A DNA stretch of 64,000 nucleotides, from the NCBI RefSeq assembly GCF_900156375.1, contig NZ_FTNK01000015.1, positions 1 through 64,000 of the forward strand. The letters are read 5' to 3'. Positions 1-7,595 of this stretch are shown in pieces. The translations under genes and the position numbers were made by a program. The notes beneath the pieces are model-generated. The model was not told the DNA's origin, did not search any database, and saw only the letters and a program-made list of their open reading frames with translations. Source of the stretch: Paenibacillus macquariensis (lineage in GTDB: Bacteria; Bacillota; Bacilli; Paenibacillales; Paenibacillaceae). How positions within the stretch are numbered: position 1 is the stretch's first letter; each line of letters begins with the position of its first letter.

Positions 1-69
1 AGGCAAATGATACATTCTATAGAGGTTTTTGATGGTAGTAATATAGAGGTTATTTATCGCGGGGATTAA
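1..69 (+). pseudogene. C-terminal tail of an unidentified protein, possibly a serine recombinase
   Basis: An open frame enters from the left edge and stops at 67-69 after 22 codons. Its alternating charged and beta-branched residues (IEVFDG then IEVIYRGD) resemble the last strand of large serine recombinases (DUF4368-like tails), which would make it the end of a mobile element. That resemblance is from memory and weak. It could equally be the end of any intact gene lying outside the window. Confidence 0.3.
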
Positions 70-347
70 ATCTCTAGGGGGAACGTCGGTAATCCAACAA
101 TTCCTGCTTTTAAAGCCATTTATATGACAACTCCCATTTTAGGTAATTGATCTTGCTATATATAATTATTGCCGTAGATCTTACCCATTATATATTAGAA
201 CAATTAAGGCGGCAAGGCATAGAAGCGGATATACATAATTCGCATAAAAGAGCGCCATAAAGACAACTTAGCCTTATGACGTTAAGACTTCCTATTAAAG
301 ATTCTTCGACATACTTATATCTGTATTCTCATACCCCATCTTCTTAT
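70..347. other. Gene-free, probably decayed interval
   Basis: No convincing gene. A short open frame at 147-260 (+) would encode a hydrophobic stretch followed by EQLRRQGIEAD and a basic end, but it lacks a good ribosome-binding site and I do not recognise it. It looks like a gene fragment. No strong terminator hairpin was found downstream of the ECF operon that ends at 348. Confidence 0.4.
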
Positions 348-1178
348 TTATAAAAATGGATACCAATAAGGCCCTAGACCCTTCAACCTTAACCACAGAC
401 CTAATCCTAGTAACAATATACTTCCACCTATCATCATCCAATCCAATGCCTTCATATCCTTGCCACTATACCAAGTACGGCGTCTTTGTGTGCCAAAACC
501 TCGGAGTTCCATCGCATTTGTAACGGAGTCTATACGGTGTAGGGCAGATTGAAGCACAGGAACAACCACAGCTGCAAAATTACGAAATCGTTGTCCTAAC
601 TTCCCATCTTCTTTCGAGATACCCATCCCACGAGCTTGCATGGAGTTCAACGTATTTCGAAACTCACCCGTTAACTCAGGAATATAACGAAACGCAATGC
701 TTACCGCATAAGCAATTTTATAGGGAATTCCGATTCTATTTAAGCTAGCAGCGAATTCACTCGGCTGTGTTGTGAAAATGCACAAGAGCGTAATCGGCAG
801 CAACGTTAAATATTTCGCTGACAGCGTCAGAATATAAAAGAGAGTCTCTGCATTTATCGTATTATACCCAAGTGGAATCATCGGGGTATCCGTTCCTGTC
901 ATACGTGTACCAAAGGTAGGCGTAATGAGTAGAATAAATATACTGTTTAGGACGGTAAAGATAATCATGATCCAGAACAGCAATGCAATTCTTTTGAAAG
1001 GAATACCTGATGTAATAAGTAAAATAGCTCCTACTGCCAGCATAACTCCAAACACGCGCAAGTCTAAAAAAAGAAAGGTTAGGATGGTCCATACGGCGAA
1101 CAAGCATAGCTTGACCGTCCCATCCAATCGATGAAAGAGGGAATTCCCCGGTTCATATAGGCTTCCCGTTCTATTCAT
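348..1178 (-). CDS. ECF transporter transmembrane component T (EcfT/CbiQ family)
   Basis: Membrane T component of an energy-coupling factor importer, which couples the ATPases to the substrate-binding S subunit. The protein (276 aa) has about five hydrophobic segments. The cytoplasmic region carries the AxxARG-type coupling motif, seen as MQARGMG near the middle, and a second copy, MELRGFG, further on. The ATG at 1178 is chosen because AGGAGAAAGG lies just before it; the open frame continues to 1211 without a site. The start overlaps the end of the ATPase gene by 8 bp, so the two are translationally coupled. Last gene of a three-gene operon S-A-T (3450 to 348). Family assignment is firm; substrate is set by the S component. 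Confidence 0.9.
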   Translation of the reverse strand: MNRTGSLYEPGNSLFHRLDGTVKLCLFAVWTILTFLFLDLRVFGVMLAVGAILLITSGIPFKRIALLFWIMIIFTVLNSIFILLITPTFGTRMTGTDTPMIPLGYNTINAETLFYILTLSAKYLTLLPITLLCIFTTQPSEFAASLNRIGIPYKIAYAVSIAFRYIPELTGEFRNTLNSMQARGMGISKEDGKLGQRFRNFAAVVVPVLQSALHRIDSVTNAMELRGFGTQRRRTWYSGKDMKALDWMMIGGSILLLGLGLWLRLKGLGPYWYPFL

Positions 1179-2874
1179 GGCCTTTCTCCTTCTCATAGTT
1201 GATAAAAGCATGAACCAAACGTTCAGGCTTGTCTAGGTCGTTAGCTCTAGCGAATAAGGAGAGCGATGTCTCTTTCAAATGCGCAGTAGTGGTCACCTCA
1301 GGTTGGCTTAGTACGGAAGCTACCGTATCCTCAGCGATCACTTTACCATCACTCAACACAACTGCTCTCTGAGCGTACTCTAAAGCTAGATGCATGTCAT
1401 GGGTAATCAGGAGGAATGCCAATCCTTGCGCTGCAAGTCCTCGGATGAAATCCATAAACTCTTTATAATGATGATAATCTTGTCCTGCTGTAGGTTCGTC
1501 CAATATCATAAGCTTCGGCTCAAGAATAAGAATAGAAGCGATACTCAGTCTCTTCTTCTGCCCATAACTAAGTGCGGAGACAGGCCAATTACGAAATGGA
1601 TGTAGTCCACATACTTTCAGAGCATGTTCTACACGTTCTTTGATCTCATCAGCTGCCACGCCTCTAACCTTCAATCCGAGACCCACTTCCTCGGCAATCA
1701 TATGCTGTGTAATCATGTGGTTGGGATTCTGCATCACATAACCAATTCTTTCCCCACGGCGACGGATGGACCATGAGCTGATATCCTCTCCTGCATAGAT
1801 CATCCGACCAGACTGCGGTTTCAGAATTCCAGTGATTAGTTGCGACAGTGTCGACTTTCCAGCACCGTTATTACCGAGCAAGGCAACAACTTCGCCTACG
1901 CCGACATTCAGCGAGACATCATTGATAACGGACTTGTCTTTGTCATACCCAAATACGACATGCTGAAGTTCAAGTAATGGCGCATAGGTGGGACTAGATT
2001 CATTCTCCCCAACCTCTCTTGTCCAAGCATCTAGTTGCTCTTTCAGACCAGGAATAGCGAGTTGTTGAGGTACACTTAGTCCCTTCACACCCTCTAATGA
2101 GATACCTGCATATTCAATCGCATCCGCATAGAGCGGTGGGCGCAGTCCATACTTTCGAAGTACTCCAGAGGATAAGATGTCATCCGGTGTTCCAACTGCC
2201 GCAATCTCTCCTTGGTTCATAAGCACAATGCGGTCAATTGGCTCTTGTAGGACATCCTCTACGCGATGTTCGATGATAATGACTGTTTTTCCACTTTGTA
2301 CGTGAATATCATGAATGAGCTTCATCGCTCGTGTGCCACTAACTGGATCTAGATTCGCTAGGGGTTCATCAAATAATAGAACATCCGCATCTGTAGAGAG
2401 CACGCCCGCAAGGGAAACATTTTGTTTCTGGCCCCCCGACAAATCGTAGGGGCTTTGGTCTATATTATGGAGCATATCAACCATCGTTAGCGCTGAAATA
2501 ACTTTAGCTTTCATTTCTGGACGTGGGACAGCCTTATTCTCCATCACAAAAGCGACGTCTTCCCCAACCGTTAGTCCAACGAATTGGGAGTCTTGATCCT
2601 GAAGAATGGTTCCTACCTTGGTGCTAAGTTCAAATATACTTAAAGTCGCCGGATCAAGGCCATCGATTGTCATGCTGCCACTGATCTCACCGCTATACGT
2701 AAAAGGAATTAGCCCATTGATGCAATGGGCTAATGTCGACTTTCCGGAACCACTAGGTCCCGCAATCCATATTTTTTCACCAGCGTAGATGTCTAATGTA
2801 ATGTTCTTAAGCGTTGGTTCATTCTGACTCTTATATCGGAAGCTATATTGTTGAAACGAGATGATGGGCTTCAT
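1171..2874 (-). CDS. ECF transporter duplicated ATPase (two fused ABC domains)
   Basis: Energy-coupling ATPase of 567 aa containing two complete ABC domains in one chain, replacing separate EcfA1 and EcfA2. Domain 1 has Walker A GPSGSGKST near residue 40, signature LSGGQKQ and Walker B VLLFDEP. Domain 2 has Walker A GNNGAGKST near residue 337, a variant signature LSYGQKK and Walker B LMILDEPTAGQD. Both keep the catalytic Glu, so both sites look active. This fused form (YkoD-like) travels with UPF0397-type S components, as here. It starts 15 bp after the S gene ends and overlaps ecfT. Confidence 0.92.
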   Translation of the reverse strand: MKPIISFQQYSFRYKSQNEPTLKNITLDIYAGEKIWIAGPSGSGKSTLAHCINGLIPFTYSGEISGSMTIDGLDPATLSIFELSTKVGTILQDQDSQFVGLTVGEDVAFVMENKAVPRPEMKAKVISALTMVDMLHNIDQSPYDLSGGQKQNVSLAGVLSTDADVLLFDEPLANLDPVSGTRAMKLIHDIHVQSGKTVIIIEHRVEDVLQEPIDRIVLMNQGEIAAVGTPDDILSSGVLRKYGLRPPLYADAIEYAGISLEGVKGLSVPQQLAIPGLKEQLDAWTREVGENESSPTYAPLLELQHVVFGYDKDKSVINDVSLNVGVGEVVALLGNNGAGKSTLSQLITGILKPQSGRMIYAGEDISSWSIRRRGERIGYVMQNPNHMITQHMIAEEVGLGLKVRGVAADEIKERVEHALKVCGLHPFRNWPVSALSYGQKKRLSIASILILEPKLMILDEPTAGQDYHHYKEFMDFIRGLAAQGLAFLLITHDMHLALEYAQRAVVLSDGKVIAEDTVASVLSQPEVTTTAHLKETSLSLFARANDLDKPERLVHAFINYEKEKGHE

Positions 2875-2889
2875 ATAATTTGTTTACTC

Positions 2890-3450
2890 CTATTCATTCA
2901 CACTTAAATTACTGGCCTTCCGATTCCGTTTAGCATAACCAAGTACAGCAGGAATACCTAACACTGCAAATACGGCAATGTTAGAGATGGATGCTAACGA
3001 AACCTGAATAACTAATTTGTCTGATGGCTCACCCATGAACGTAATATCGAACCACCATGAGAATAATAACGAAAATATGATGCCGACGATACCGTACACC
3101 GCAAAGAATCCAATATGCTTGCTCTTAACGAGCCCAGCTGACGGATCAAATCCTTTGTACAAATAGATAATACCCATGAACGCACCTGTAAGTGCGGAAC
3201 CAAGTGCCCATCCCCACCACACCATTCCACTCGTCAACAAGTCCGTTAGGATATGTCCAATGAAACCAGCTGTGAAGCCAACAATCGGACCAAACAATGC
3301 ACCAAAAATAGCTAGGAGTGCAATAGCAGGTCTTAATGAAGTATCCGGACCAATAGGAACCCCAATAGATCCCGTGGCGCCATACAGTGCCGCACAAATC
3401 CCAATCGTCACCACTGTCTTTGTATTCAATTGAAAAAGAGATTTCTTCAA
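2890..3450 (-). CDS. ECF transporter S component, UPF0397 family
   Basis: Integral membrane substrate-binding subunit (186 aa, about five to six membrane segments) of the ECF importer. The conserved UPF0397 block is visible: TKTVVTIGICAALYG, then LLAIFGALFGPIVGF and GFIGHILTDLL. This family is often annotated as a riboflavin-type S component, but substrates are mostly unproven, so the vitamin cannot be named from sequence. TTG at 3450 is preferred because AAGG sits 8 nt upstream and the product begins MKKSLFQL; a GTG at 3459 is the alternative. First gene of the S-A-T operon, behind a clear promoter. Confidence 0.85.
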   Translation of the reverse strand: MKKSLFQLNTKTVVTIGICAALYGATGSIGVPIGPDTSLRPAIALLAIFGALFGPIVGFTAGFIGHILTDLLTSGMVWWGWALGSALTGAFMGIIYLYKGFDPSAGLVKSKHIGFFAVYGIVGIIFSLLFSWWFDITFMGEPSDKLVIQVSLASISNIAVFAVLGIPAVLGYAKRNRKASNLSVNE

Positions 3451-3481
3451 AAGAGTCACCTTCCCGTTTCTATTATTATTT

Positions 3482-3543
3482 CAAATACGAACGTTTTCCG
3501 TTATTTGTACTTTTAATATAAGGGGATTAGAACAGGAAGGCAA
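3482..3543 (-). promoter_or_regulatory. Promoter and palindrome upstream of the ECF operon
   Basis: On the minus strand TTGCCT (3543-3538) and TATATT (3520-3515) are 17 bp apart. Immediately downstream, 3482-3507 is an imperfect palindrome with arms CAAATA and TATTTG around an AACGTT core, placed at the expected transcription start. It may be a repressor operator or a small RNA hairpin. No vitamin riboswitch core was recognised in this leader. Confidence 0.5.
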
Positions 3544-3617
3544 AACTTTTTTTGACAATTAAATGATTTTTTCATTCGTGATTACGTTGATATCATTGAG
3601 AATTTATGATTTTCAAG

Positions 3618-3657
3618 ATAAATACCCTTATTTCACATAGGGAATAAGGGTGTTTAT
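3618..3657. terminator. Hairpin between fni and the ECF operon
   Basis: Arms AATACCCTTATT (3621-3632) and AATAAGGGTGTTT (3643-3655) form a 12-bp stem with one wobble or mismatch. It lies about 80 bp after fni and could end that transcript. No long U-run follows, so it would be a weak terminator. Confidence 0.5.
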
Positions 3658-3739
3658 CTTAATATATGTCTTTAACTCCATTACAGTAAATTCAGCAAAA
3701 ATAAATAAGAATAAGACCTATTCAAGCACTCTTCGTTGT

Positions 3740-4858
3740 CTATTTCACTCGAACTAAGCGCCGCGTCGTACGTAGCGCCGCTATATTCGCAGCGCCGATG
3801 CCAAACATCGCTGTGCGTAGCTCTAGCTCTACCCTCGCGAGGGCGGCGTCGAGCGCCTCCTCGGATTGCACGGCCGGCCCGAGCAGGCTGCGGCCAAATC
3901 CCGCGAGATCGGCACCGAGTGCGAGTGACTTAGCGGCATCCACGCCGCTATTCAGCCCGCCGCTTGCGATCAAGCCCCCGTGCGGGGAAACCTCCCGCAC
4001 TTCTGTAATGCACTCCGCGGTGGGAATACCCCACCCCGCGAAAGCTTCCGCTGCCGCGCGACGAACCTCGTCGCGGCTGCGGAATTTCTCAACTTGGCTC
4101 CAAGAGGTGCCTCCGGCACCAGCCACGTCGATGAAGGCAACGCCCGCGTCATATAACTTCGACGCGGTCTCACCATCAATACCCCAGCCCACTTCCTTGA
4201 TGCCTACAGGCACATCAAGCTTATGGCATACTTCTTGAATTCGTGATAGTAATCCACTAAAGTTCGTATTTCCTTCTGGCTGAAATACTTCTTGAAGACC
4301 ATTCAGATGCAACACGAGCATGCTAGCACCAGCAATCTCAATAGCACGTAAGCAATCATCCGTTGTGAAGCCATAGTTCAGCTGAACGGCCCCAAGATTG
4401 GCGATAATCGGTATACTTGGCGCCTTATCCCTTACATAGAAAGTAGATGCTAGTTCTTCCCGTTCGACGGCAGCACGAACAGAACCAACACCTAGCGCCC
4501 AGCCCCGCCTCTCTGCTGCTTCTGCCAGACGCGAATTAATAGCTCCCGTCGCCGCACTTCCACCTGTCATAGAGCTAATAAGTAGCGGTGTACGTAATGT
4601 CTGCCCTAAGAAGTTGGCCACGATACTAATATCGTCAAAGTTGACCTCTGGCAGAGCACAATGACGGAATCGATAACCCTCAAATCCGGTTGTTACGCCA
4701 TTGCCTCCTACTTCTTCTTCCAGACAAAGGCGTACATGTTCTATTTTACGTTCACCCGTCGGCACTTCTGGCATGAGTGACTCTCTCGACAAGCCAGTGG
4801 AACCTGCCTTTTGTAAAGACAATCCTCCTGTCCCGCCTTGAGATTCCGTTTCCTTCAT
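3740..4858 (-). CDS. fni: Type 2 isopentenyl-diphosphate delta-isomerase
   Basis: FMN- and NAD(P)H-dependent isomerase interconverting IPP and DMAPP for isoprenoid synthesis (372 aa). Family blocks include the N-terminal HVRLCLEEEV, FDDISI, PLLISSMTGGS, GWALGVGS, and the Gly-rich flavin-phosphate region IDVAGAGGTSW followed by IASGGLNSGVDAAKSLALGAD. The ATG at 4858 follows AAGGGGG at 7 nt. Base composition is not uniform: the 3' part (about 3740-4200) is far GC-richer than the 5' part (for example 75% in 3841-3900 against 42% in 4261-4320), yet the frame is intact. Monocistronic, with a tandem-repeat leader between it and cls. Confidence 0.95.
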   Translation of the reverse strand: MKETESQGGTGGLSLQKAGSTGLSRESLMPEVPTGERKIEHVRLCLEEEVGGNGVTTGFEGYRFRHCALPEVNFDDISIVANFLGQTLRTPLLISSMTGGSAATGAINSRLAEAAERRGWALGVGSVRAAVEREELASTFYVRDKAPSIPIIANLGAVQLNYGFTTDDCLRAIEIAGASMLVLHLNGLQEVFQPEGNTNFSGLLSRIQEVCHKLDVPVGIKEVGWGIDGETASKLYDAGVAFIDVAGAGGTSWSQVEKFRSRDEVRRAAAEAFAGWGIPTAECITEVREVSPHGGLIASGGLNSGVDAAKSLALGADLAGFGRSLLGPAVQSEEALDAALARVELELRTAMFGIGAANIAALRTTRRLVRVK

Positions 4859-4874
4859 TTAAGTTCCCCCTTAG

Positions 4875-5057
4875 AGTTTTGGCACAAAACTATCCTCGTA
4901 AGCATTTACTTTAAAGTTTTGGAACAAAACTCGCTTCGTAAGCATTCACTTAAGTTTTGGAACAAAACTCGCTTCGTAAGCATTCACTTAAGTTTTGGAA
5001 CAAAACTCGCTTCGTAAGCATTCACTTAAGTTTTGGCACAAAACTCGCTTCGTAAGC
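4875..5057. repeat. Five-unit tandem repeat, 38-bp period, two inverted repeats per unit
   Basis: Units begin at 4875, 4915, 4953, 4991 and 5029. The first is 40 bp and diverged, the next three are 38 bp and near identical, and the last is partial. Each contains AGTTTTG-G(A/C)A-CAAAACT, a 7-bp inverted repeat with a 3-nt loop. All but the first follow it with GCTT-CGT-AAGC, a second small hairpin. Outer units carry GCA in the loop, inner units GAA. The array fills the space between the cls stop and the fni ribosome-binding site. Confidence 0.95.
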
Positions 5058-5069
5058 TCTCTTCATCTT

Positions 5070-6578
5070 TTATAATAATGGTGCCATTAATCTTGCGGCA
5101 GATTCCATGAAACGTTCCCATAACTTCTTATTCTTCAATTGATCTAAGTCAACAAGGTTCGTTGATAATAGGTCCCTTTCGAAGTCTGTAACCATCTTCT
5201 TCACACTAGCTGTCTGAACAAGAAGCGCATTGACCTCGAAGTTAAGATTCAAGCTGCGCATATCCATATTCGCTGTCCCTATCGTCGCCACTTCACCATC
5301 TACAATCAAGAGTTTGGAATGAATAAACCCCTTCTCGTACTCATAGATCTTCACACCTGCATCCAACAATGAAGGGAAATAGGAGTGCGAAGCGAAGAAA
5401 GGAAGTTTCTTATCTGGTTTAGCAGGGAATAGAATCCTCACATCCATCCCCGACAAAGCAGCTACCCTCAAGGCTGTTAAAATATCATCGTTAGGTATGA
5501 AATACGGTGTCGCCAACCATACACTTTTCTTCGCCGAAGTAATCATCGAGAAGAAGATGTTCCGTAGCACGCGTCTCTCATTGTCGGGACCACTCGCAAT
5601 CATCTGAACGGCACCGTCCCCGCCACTCGTCAGGGTAGGTGAGAAATACTCTTGTTCAAAGAGTTTCTCTCCCGTCATATGCAACCAGTCCTGCAAGAAG
5701 ATCATCTGTAGCGTTCGTACAGCTTCTCCTCTAACTAACATGTGTGTATCCCGCCAGTAGCCATACGTCTTACTTCGGCTCAAGTACTCATCGCCCACGT
5801 TCAGTCCACCGATAAAACCTACATCTCCATCAATAACTACAATCTTACGATGATTACGGAAGTTCACACGACTGGAGAAGAAATTCGTCTTAACGCTACC
5901 GAACGCAACCAATTTCACACCTGCATCAACCATTTCTTTCAGAAATGATTTAGAAATTTGAATACTCCCCACCGCATCATACATAAATCTGATCTTAACG
6001 CCTGATTTGGCTTTATTAATCAGAATTTGCTGAATTCGTGTACCGATATCATCTGCTCTAAAGATGTAATATTCCATGTGAATATGATGTTCGGCGTTCT
6101 CGAGTTCATGAATCAAATTGGAGAAGGTCTGCTCTCCATTCGTCAGAATCGTTGTTTCTGTATTGAAAGAAATGGGCGTACGTGCTAGCTTCTTCGATAA
6201 TTTCAACATTTGTTGTTGACGAGGTGTAAACTGCGTAAGATCCTGATGGAAACGTAGCTCTTCTTTCTCAAATCTTTCATATACCTTCATATCACGCAGT
6301 GCTTTTTTATCGTATTTCCGGCGGTTGAAATAGTTCTGACCGAATAGGAAGTAAAAGATCAAACCCACGATAGGAACTAATGCAAGCAAGAGTATCCATG
6401 TTAACGTTGTAGATGGATTCCGGTTCTCCATAAAGATAATGAAGCATAGCGAAATGACCGTTAATGTTGAAAATATACTCACTATCGTTCCCGCTGTTTT
6501 TCCTACAACACCGAACCCAAAATAATAAAATGCAAAAACAATGGCTGAAATTAATACTATCTGTAATCCTCGTCTCAT
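5070..6578 (-). CDS. cls: Cardiolipin synthase
   Basis: Membrane phospholipase-D-superfamily enzyme condensing two phosphatidylglycerols to cardiolipin (502 aa). Two N-terminal membrane segments (about residues 4-24 and 30-50), a third hydrophobic stretch to about residue 80, then two HKD motifs: H243-x-K245-x4-D250 and H420-x-K422-x4-D427, each followed by the usual Gly/Asn/Ser block (GGLN, GTANMDMRS). ATG at 6578 is chosen because GAGGG lies 6-7 nt upstream; a GTG at 6590 is in frame but its only site would be poor. Length matches Bacillales ClsA. It appears to stand alone. Confidence 0.94.
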   Translation of the reverse strand: MRRGLQIVLISAIVFAFYYFGFGVVGKTAGTIVSIFSTLTVISLCFIIFMENRNPSTTLTWILLLALVPIVGLIFYFLFGQNYFNRRKYDKKALRDMKVYERFEKEELRFHQDLTQFTPRQQQMLKLSKKLARTPISFNTETTILTNGEQTFSNLIHELENAEHHIHMEYYIFRADDIGTRIQQILINKAKSGVKIRFMYDAVGSIQISKSFLKEMVDAGVKLVAFGSVKTNFFSSRVNFRNHRKIVVIDGDVGFIGGLNVGDEYLSRSKTYGYWRDTHMLVRGEAVRTLQMIFLQDWLHMTGEKLFEQEYFSPTLTSGGDGAVQMIASGPDNERRVLRNIFFSMITSAKKSVWLATPYFIPNDDILTALRVAALSGMDVRILFPAKPDKKLPFFASHSYFPSLLDAGVKIYEYEKGFIHSKLLIVDGEVATIGTANMDMRSLNLNFEVNALLVQTASVKKMVTDFERDLLSTNLVDLDQLKNKKLWERFMESAARLMAPLL

Positions 6579-6692
6579 ATATTCCCTCACCTTTAATCTG
6601 CTCTATGTATTCTACAAGCAACCTATAACAATACTATTGTACATGATTGATCCTAATCCTCCTATTCACTTCTTCAAAATGAAACATCTTAA

Positions 6693-6786
6693 TTCAAAAT
6701 GACGCGCATGAAATGTTATACTGAAAATTCAAGTCGTTTTCAAGAAGAACTAATGTTCAAGGCCCCGTTCTCTTCGGACTTGAATT
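6693..6786 (+). promoter_or_regulatory. ykkCD promoter and structured leader
   Basis: An extended -10 element TG-T-TATACT (TATACT at 6717-6722) has a weak -35 TTCAAA 18 bp upstream (6693-6698). The predicted transcript begins at about 6729, inside the first arm of a perfect 10-bp inverted repeat, AATTCAAGTC (6726-6735) and GACTTGAATT (6777-6786). Inside it, GAAC at 6747 can pair with GTTC at 6755 or GTTC at 6767, giving alternative folds. It may be an RNA switch or a regulator site. It does not match the guanidine-I (ykkC) riboswitch as I remember it. Confidence 0.45.
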
Positions 6787-6824
6787 CATCATCACAACAA
6801 TTTAAGGGTAAAAGGAGTGTCACC

Positions 6825-7172
6825 ATGAATCGACAATGGCTTTATGTATTTATTGGAGGAATTATTGAAGTGGTATGGGTATCTGGATTAAAACATTCAA
6901 ATACCATTGCGGAATGGGCGGGAACAGCTCTTGCTATTGCAATAAGTTTTTTCCTTATTATTATGGCTTCGAAACAATTGCCTATCGGGACGGTCTACGC
7001 CGTATTTACTGGATTAGGCACAGGAGGGACAGTTATTGCAGAAATGCTATTCTTCGATGAACCTTTTCGCTTGTCCAAGGTACTACTTATTCTGTTGCTC
7101 CTATCCGGTGTCATTGGTCTGAAGTTAATTACAGATAAAGATATAACACCTTCGAAGGAGGCGAATATCTAA
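6825..7172 (+). CDS. ykkC: SMR family exporter subunit, YkkC-like
   Basis: First half of a paired small multidrug resistance exporter (115 aa, four membrane helices). The membrane Glu is present in IIEVVW (about residue 14), and LPIGTVYAVFTGLGTGGTV in helix 3 matches YkkC closely. In B. subtilis YkkCD forms a guanidinium-exporting heterodimer. The ATG at 6825 has AAAGGAGTG 6 nt upstream; the open frame extends upstream to 6699 but has no site there. The stop overlaps the next start (TAATG). Function as guanidinium exporter is inferred from homology only. Confidence 0.88.
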   Translation: MNRQWLYVFIGGIIEVVWVSGLKHSNTIAEWAGTALAIAISFFLIIMASKQLPIGTVYAVFTGLGTGGTVIAEMLFFDEPFRLSKVLLILLLLSGVIGLKLITDKDITPSKEANI

Positions 7173-7486
7173 TGGCTTGGATTGTAGTTATTCTCGCAGG
7201 TTTATGTGAAGTATTAGGCGTCATTGGTATTAAGGGCATCGCAGATCGTAAAGGACCCAAGGCATATATCCTGATGTCCATCTCATTTATAGGTAGCTTC
7301 TCATTGCTTTCTTATGCCATGACATCTCTCTCTATGGGTACGGCTTATGCTGTATGGACAGGCATTGGAACCGTAGGTAGTGCCATCGTCGGTATGACGA
7401 TGTATAACGAACCCAAGGAGTTCAAACGAATTGTATTCATTTCGATGATTCTTGCTGCAGCTATAGGTTTGAAACTGATATCCTGA
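7172..7486 (+). CDS. ykkD: SMR family exporter subunit, YkkD-like
   Basis: Partner subunit of the paired SMR exporter (104 aa, four helices). Carries the membrane Glu in GLCEVLGVIG (about residue 13) and the helix-3 motif MGTAYAVWTGIGTVG typical of YkkD. It overlaps ykkC by one base, with GAAGGAGG as its site. The two chains are expected to insert as an antiparallel heterodimer. A TetR gene follows 110 bp downstream behind its own promoter, so it need not regulate this pair. Confidence 0.88.
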   Translation: MAWIVVILAGLCEVLGVIGIKGIADRKGPKAYILMSISFIGSFSLLSYAMTSLSMGTAYAVWTGIGTVGSAIVGMTMYNEPKEFKRIVFISMILAAAIGLKLIS

Positions 7487-7511
7487 TGAACCGTACTACA
7501 ATGGACCAAAG

Positions 7512-7576
7512 TTGTAACCTAATTCGATATATAATATACTTTGACTATTGAGTCAAAATCAGAACTTCAAAGTTCT
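7512..7576 (+). promoter_or_regulatory. yerO-like promoter with two palindromes
   Basis: TTGTAA (7512-7517) and TATACT (7535-7540) are 17 bp apart. The palindrome TTTGACT-ATTG-AGTCAAA (7540-7557) overlaps the last base of the -10 and the start site, a classic repressor position. A second, AGAACTT-CA-AAGTTCT (7561-7576), follows directly. TetR autoregulation through the first is likely; the second may be another operator or an RNA hairpin. Confidence 0.7.
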
Positions 7577-7595
7577 AGGAAGGAGTGTGTGCATA

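Noticed and set aside
3482..3507. PurR box upstream of the ECF operon
   Set aside because: The palindrome has partial similarity to a PurBox (AACGTTCG), but it differs at key positions and lacks the second box at the usual spacing.
3798..4238. 146-codon open frame antisense to fni
   Set aside because: It is a consequence of the high GC and scarce stop codons in that part of fni. It has no site and no recognisable domain.
4875..5057. CRISPR array
   Set aside because: Units are contiguous 38-bp repeats with no unique spacers, and no cas genes are present.
6700..6824. Guanidine-I (ykkC) riboswitch
   Set aside because: The leader is structured, but the conserved core I remember for guanidine-I is absent. 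A covariance-model search would settle it.
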